In this document: positions 6,155 to 9,184 of the stretch, one piece after another | Layout of the letters: each line of letters begins with the position of its first letter | How positions within the stretch are numbered: the first letter of the stretch is position 1 | Assembly: GCA_019423795.1 (NCBI GenBank) | Contig: JAHZAT010000014.1 | Coordinates: 1 to 9,184, forward strand | Direction: 5' to 3' | Origin: Clostridiales bacterium | Lineage (GTDB): Bacteria > Bacillota > Clostridia > Lachnospirales > Lachnospiraceae | Length of the DNA: 9,184 nt | Translations under genes and position numbers: made by a program | Notes under the pieces: model-generated | Told to the model about the DNA's origin: nothing | Database searches by the model: none | What the model saw: only the letters and a program-made list of their open reading frames with translations

Positions 6155-6182
6155 TTGTATTCAATCAAAATTTTGCTATAAT
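6155..6182 (+). promoter_or_regulatory. Strong extended -10 promoter of pflBA
   Basis: TTGTAT (6155-6160) and a perfect TATAAT (6177-6182) are spaced by 16 nt, and TGC before the -10 makes it an extended -10 element. A perfect palindrome CAAAATTTTG (6166-6175) fills most of the spacer. Transcription would begin near 6189, giving a leader of about 70 nt. Confidence 0.8.
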
Positions 6183-6189
6183 AAAAGTG

Positions 6190-6205
6190 GTTAGATTAGA
6201 CTAAC
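6190..6205. promoter_or_regulatory. Small dyad at the predicted pflB transcript start
   Basis: GTTAG-ATTAGA-CTAAC is a 5-bp perfect inverted repeat with a 6-nt centre, placed at about +1 of the pflB promoter. The position suits an operator or a 5' hairpin. Its GTTA-N8-TAAC spacing is 2 nt too wide for a standard Rex site. Confidence 0.35.
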
Positions 6206-6242
6206 TTATAAATGTAATAGAAATTATTTTGATCCAAGAAAT

Positions 6243-6249
6243 GGAGGAG
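6243..6249 (+). promoter_or_regulatory. Ribosome binding site of pflB
   Basis: GGAGGAG lies 8 nt before the ATG at 6258, a strong site in keeping with abundant expression of pyruvate formate-lyase. Confidence 0.8.
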
Positions 6250-6257
6250 TTTTCAAA

Positions 6258-8510
6258 ATGAAACAGTTTGAAGAATGGGAAGGTTTTAAAGGTAGAATGT
6301 GGAAGGAAGAAATCAATACAAGAGATTTCATCCAGGAAAACTACACACCTTATGATGGAGATGCAAGCTTCCTTGCAGGACCTACAGAAGCAACAGATAA
6401 ATTATGGGGTATCTTACAGGGACTTCAGAAAGAAGAACGAAAAAAAGGCGGAGTTCTTGATATGGATACAGACATCGTATCTTCTTTAACTTCTCACGGA
6501 CCTGGTTATATCAGTGAAGAAACAAAAGATTTAGAACAGATCGTTGGTCTTCAGACAGACAAACCATTAAAACGTGCATTTATGCCATATGGTGGTATCA
6601 AAATGGCAGAAGAATCTTGTCGTAACTATGGTTATGAGCCAAGTGAAAGATTACATGAAATCTTTACAAAATATTCAAAGACTCATAACACAGCTGTTTT
6701 TGATGCTTATACACCAGAAATGAAAAAAGCAAGACATAACAAGATCATTACAGGACTTCCAGATACTTATGGACGTGGACGTATCGTAGGTGATTATCGT
6801 CGTGTTGCTTTATACGGAATTGACTATTTATTAGAAGAAAAAGAAAATGACTTTGCAAACTGCGGATGCGGTGTTATGACAGATGATGTGATCCGTCTTC
6901 GTGAAGAATTAGCAGAACAGAAAAAAGCATTAAAAGACATGAAGGAAATGGCTCAGATTTATGGATTTGACATTTCAAGACCGGCTAAAACTGCAAAAGA
7001 AGCAATTCAGTGGATGTACTTTGGATATTTAGCAGCGATCAAAACTCAGAATGGAGCTGCTATGAGTATCGGACGTGTTTCTACATTCCTTGATATCTAT
7101 ATTCAGCGTGACCTTGACAAAGGAATCATCACAGAAGAAGAAGCACAGGAAATGATCGACCATTTAACAATGAAATTCAGAATGGTTAAATTCGCAAGAA
7201 TTCCTTCTTACAACCAGTTATTCTCAGGAGACCCAGTATGGGCAACACTTGATCTTGCTGGTATCGGTGTAGATGGACGTTCTATGGTTACAAAGACAGA
7301 CTTCCGTTTCTTGCATACATTAGAGAACATGGGACCATCACCAGAGCCAAACATCACTGTATTATATTCTTCTGCACTTCCAGAGAATTTCAAGAAATAT
7401 GCAGCTGATATTTCTATCCGTACAAGCTCTATCCAGTACGAAAATGATGATGTCATGAAACCAGTATGGGGAGATGACTATGCAATCTGCTGCTGTGTAT
7501 CTGCGACTAAGACTGGTAAAGAAATGCAGTTCTTCGGAGCAAGAGCAAACCTTGCAAAATGCTTATTATATGCGATCAATGGTGGTGTAGACTGCAAGAC
7601 AAAACAGCAGGTAGGACCAGCCTACAAACCTATCATGTCTGAATACTTAGATTATGATGAAGTTATGCAGAAATATGACGTTATGATGGATTGGTTAGTA
7701 GACCTTTATGTAAATACATTAAACTTAATCCAGTATATGCATGACAAATATTACTATGAAGCAGCGGAATTAGCATTAATGGATACAGAACTTGAAAGAA
7801 CATTCGCAACAGGAATCGCAGGATTCTCTCATGCAGTCGATTCTTTAAGCGCCATCAAATACGCAAAAGTTAAAGCAATCCGTGATGAAGATGGATTAGT
7901 TGTTGATTACGAAATCGACGGAGAGTTCCCTAAATACGGAAACGATGATGACAGAGCAGATGATATCGCAGTATGGCTGTTAAGAACATTCTTAGCAAAG
8001 ATCAAAAAACATCACACATATCGTAACTCTGAGCCTACAACATCTATCCTGACGATCACATCTAACGTTGTATACGGAAAAGCAACAGGAACAATGCCAG
8101 ATGGTAGAAAAGCAGGAGAACCATTAGCACCAGGAGCGAACCCAAGTTATGGTGCAGAGCAGAACGGATTATTAGCATCCTTAAACTCTGTAGCTAAGAT
8201 TCCATACGAATGGGCATTAGATGGTATTTCTAATACACAGACGATCAACCCAGATGCTTTAGGACATGAAGATGGGGAAAGAATCAATAACCTTGTAAAT
8301 GTCATGGATGGATACTTTGATCAGGGAGCGCATCACTTAAATGTAAACGTATTCGGTAAAGAGAAACTGATCGATGCGATGGAACATCCTGAAAAAGAAG
8401 AATATGCAAACTTCACGATCCGTGTATCTGGATATGCAGTGAAATTCATCGACTTAACAAGAGAACAGCAGATGGACGTTATTTCCAGAACATGTCATAA
8501 AACAATGTAA
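6258..8510 (+). CDS. pflB: Formate C-acetyltransferase (pyruvate formate-lyase)
   Basis: This cytosolic glycyl-radical enzyme converts pyruvate and CoA to acetyl-CoA and formate during anaerobic sugar fermentation. The 750 aa compare with 760 in E. coli and span the whole family. The active-site loop DDYAICCCVS places Cys412-Cys413 at the catalytic pair (E. coli 418-419). An extra Cys411 replaces the Ala found there in E. coli. The downstream block GKEMQFFGARANLAK is conserved. Near the C-terminus, RVSGYAVKF contains Gly725, the residue that carries the radical after activation. The N-terminal WEGFKGRMWKEEINTRDFIQENYTPYDGD is characteristic of true PFL, as distinct from glycerol dehydratase or choline lyase relatives. 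The strong promoter, good Shine-Dalgarno and biased codons point to high expression. pflA follows after 22 nt. Assignment very secure. Confidence 0.98.
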   Translation: MKQFEEWEGFKGRMWKEEINTRDFIQENYTPYDGDASFLAGPTEATDKLWGILQGLQKEERKKGGVLDMDTDIVSSLTSHGPGYISEETKDLEQIVGLQTDKPLKRAFMPYGGIKMAEESCRNYGYEPSERLHEIFTKYSKTHNTAVFDAYTPEMKKARHNKIITGLPDTYGRGRIVGDYRRVALYGIDYLLEEKENDFANCGCGVMTDDVIRLREELAEQKKALKDMKEMAQIYGFDISRPAKTAKEAIQWMYFGYLAAIKTQNGAAMSIGRVSTFLDIYIQRDLDKGIITEEEAQEMIDHLTMKFRMVKFARIPSYNQLFSGDPVWATLDLAGIGVDGRSMVTKTDFRFLHTLENMGPSPEPNITVLYSSALPENFKKYAADISIRTSSIQYENDDVMKPVWGDDYAICCCVSATKTGKEMQFFGARANLAKCLLYAINGGVDCKTKQQVGPAYKPIMSEYLDYDEVMQKYDVMMDWLVDLYVNTLNLIQYMHDKYYYEAAELALMDTELERTFATGIAGFSHAVDSLSAIKYAKVKAIRDEDGLVVDYEIDGEFPKYGNDDDRADDIAVWLLRTFLAKIKKHHTYRNSEPTTSILTITSNVVYGKATGTMPDGRKAGEPLAPGANPSYGAEQNGLLASLNSVAKIPYEWALDGISNTQTINPDALGHEDGERINNLVNVMDGYFDQGAHHLNVNVFGKEKLIDAMEHPEKEEYANFTIRVSGYAVKFIDLTREQQMDVISRTCHKTM

Positions 8511-8532
8511 TTTGAATTAGTGGAAAAGAATT

Positions 8533-9184
8533 ATGAATGAAAAAATAACCGGAAAAATCCATTCCATCGAGACTTTTGGTCTTGTGGATGGTCCCGGTGT
8601 GCGGTTTATCGCTTTCATGCAGGGCTGCCGGATGAGATGCAAATATTGCCATAATCCGGAGACCTGGCAGGAAAACTGCGGTGAAGACTGGCAGCCTGAA
8701 GCCCTCTTAAAGAGGGCTTTGCGTTACCGCATGTACTGGGGAAAAGATGGAGGGATCACAGTTAGTGGTGGAGAACCTCTCTTACAGATCGACTTTTTAA
8801 TTGAATTTTTTAAACTGGCAAAACAAGAAGGAATTCACACAGCCGTGGATACCTCTGCCAATCCATATACAAAAGAAGAACCATTCCATACAAAATGGTT
8901 AGAATTAATGAAATACACCGACCTTGTCATCTTAGACTTAAAAGAAATGGACGAGAAAAAACACAAGAAATTGACAGGCTGTCCAAACAGCAATATTTTA
9001 GCAATGGCACAGGAAGTCTCAGACCTAGGAGTAGATCTGTGGATCCGTCATGTGCTTGTCCCAGACCTAACAGACGATGAAGAAGGACTAGCAGACTTAA
9101 AACACTTCATCGATGGACTAAAGACAGTCAAGAGAGTAGAAATCTTGCCATACCATACACTTGGACTCTTTAAATGGGAAAAAT
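8533..9184 (+). CDS. pflA: Pyruvate formate-lyase activating enzyme (3' truncated by window)
   Basis: PflA is a radical SAM enzyme that abstracts a hydrogen from the PFL glycine (Gly725 here), switching PflB on under anaerobic conditions. The frame from ATG 8533 is open to the window end, giving 217 residues of about 245. It shows IHSIETFGLVDGPGVRF, the cluster-binding Cys32-x3-Cys36-x2-Cys39 (QGCRMRCKYCHNPETW), the SAM-binding TVSGGEPLLQ at 76-85, VDTSAN, LDLKEMD, IRHVLVPDLTDD and LPYHTLG. All are typical of PflA; no extra ferredoxin-type domain is inserted after the CxxxCxxC motif, so it is the short form. The ribosome binding site is poor (GGAAAAG), and codons such as CGG and CCC appear early, unlike pflB. 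Both imply lower expression than pflB, as expected for a catalytic activator. A strong hairpin lies inside the gene at 8699-8719. Confidence 0.96.
   Translation, partial: MNEKITGKIHSIETFGLVDGPGVRFIAFMQGCRMRCKYCHNPETWQENCGEDWQPEALLKRALRYRMYWGKDGGITVSGGEPLLQIDFLIEFFKLAKQEGIHTAVDTSANPYTKEEPFHTKWLELMKYTDLVILDLKEMDEKKHKKLTGCPNSNILAMAQEVSDLGVDLWIRHVLVPDLTDDEEGLADLKHFIDGLKTVKRVEILPYHTLGLFKWEK
8699..8719. repeat. Perfect GC-rich hairpin within pflA
   Basis: AAGCCCTCT (8699-8707) pairs over 9 bp with AGAGGGCTT (8711-8719) around a TAA triloop, with a further G-T pair outside and TTTG after. It codes for residues 56-63 of PflA. The shape resembles a terminator with a short U-tract, so it could attenuate pflA or stabilise the pflB mRNA end. 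Confidence 0.55.

Noticed and set aside
5961..6257. ZTP (pfl motif) riboswitch upstream of pflB, or one upstream of the purine operon (3763-4035)
   Set aside because: Genes of both kinds often carry this riboswitch, so I looked for it. The conserved core and the closing CCGCCTGGGC-like segment are absent in both gaps, and the predicted leaders (about 70 and 40 nt) are short.
1..9184. Mobile element, CRISPR array, defence or toxin-antitoxin system
   Set aside because: No direct-repeat array, transposase, integrase, terminal repeat or small toxin/antitoxin pair is visible; all substantial frames are core metabolic or regulatory genes.

Overview
The window reads as ordinary chromosome from a low-GC, anaerobic, fermentative Firmicute. 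A Lachnospiraceae-type gut anaerobe fits best (Anaerostipes/Blautia/Roseburia relatives), but I cannot fix the genus from sequence alone. Supporting signs are A-rich codon use with AGA arginines, strong AGGAGG ribosome binding sites, a glnA gene followed by an ANTAR regulator, the one-step DapL lysine/diaminopimelate route, an oxygen-sensitive pyruvate formate-lyase system, and an IMP-forming pair split into separate PurO-like and AICAR-transformylase proteins. All seven recognisable genes lie on the + strand and fall into three transcription blocks.

Block 1 (1-3835) is a nitrogen block. It holds the 3' end of carB (carbamoyl-phosphate synthase large chain), glnA (type I glutamine synthetase, feedback-inhibited GSI-alpha type), an ANTAR-domain regulator with a degenerate receiver domain, and dapL (LL-diaminopimelate aminotransferase). 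Gaps are 35 nt or less, so the four genes are probably cotranscribed. A terminator hairpin follows dapL, and a second, stronger hairpin follows about 60 nt later.

Block 2 (about 3961-5960) is a two-gene purine operon with its own promoter. A PurO-like IMP cyclohydrolase is followed by a stand-alone AICAR formyltransferase, which corresponds to only the C-terminal half of the usual bifunctional PurH. Together they would catalyse the last two steps of IMP synthesis.

Block 3 (about 6115-9184, running off the end) is the fermentation block. The 297-nt gap before pflB holds a long imperfect inverted repeat, a Rex-like operator, a strong extended -10 promoter and a small dyad at the predicted transcript start. 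pflB (pyruvate formate-lyase) is followed after 22 nt by the 5' part of pflA (its radical SAM activating enzyme). Formate made by PFL can feed 10-formyl-THF, the cosubstrate of the AICAR formyltransferase in block 2, so blocks 2 and 3 are metabolically linked although they appear to be separately transcribed.

I see no mobile element, CRISPR array, tRNA/rRNA gene or defence system. The items most worth checking are the split PurH arrangement, the unphosphorylatable-looking receiver of the ANTAR regulator, the regulatory region of pflB, and a hairpin inside pflA that may set the PflB:PflA ratio.
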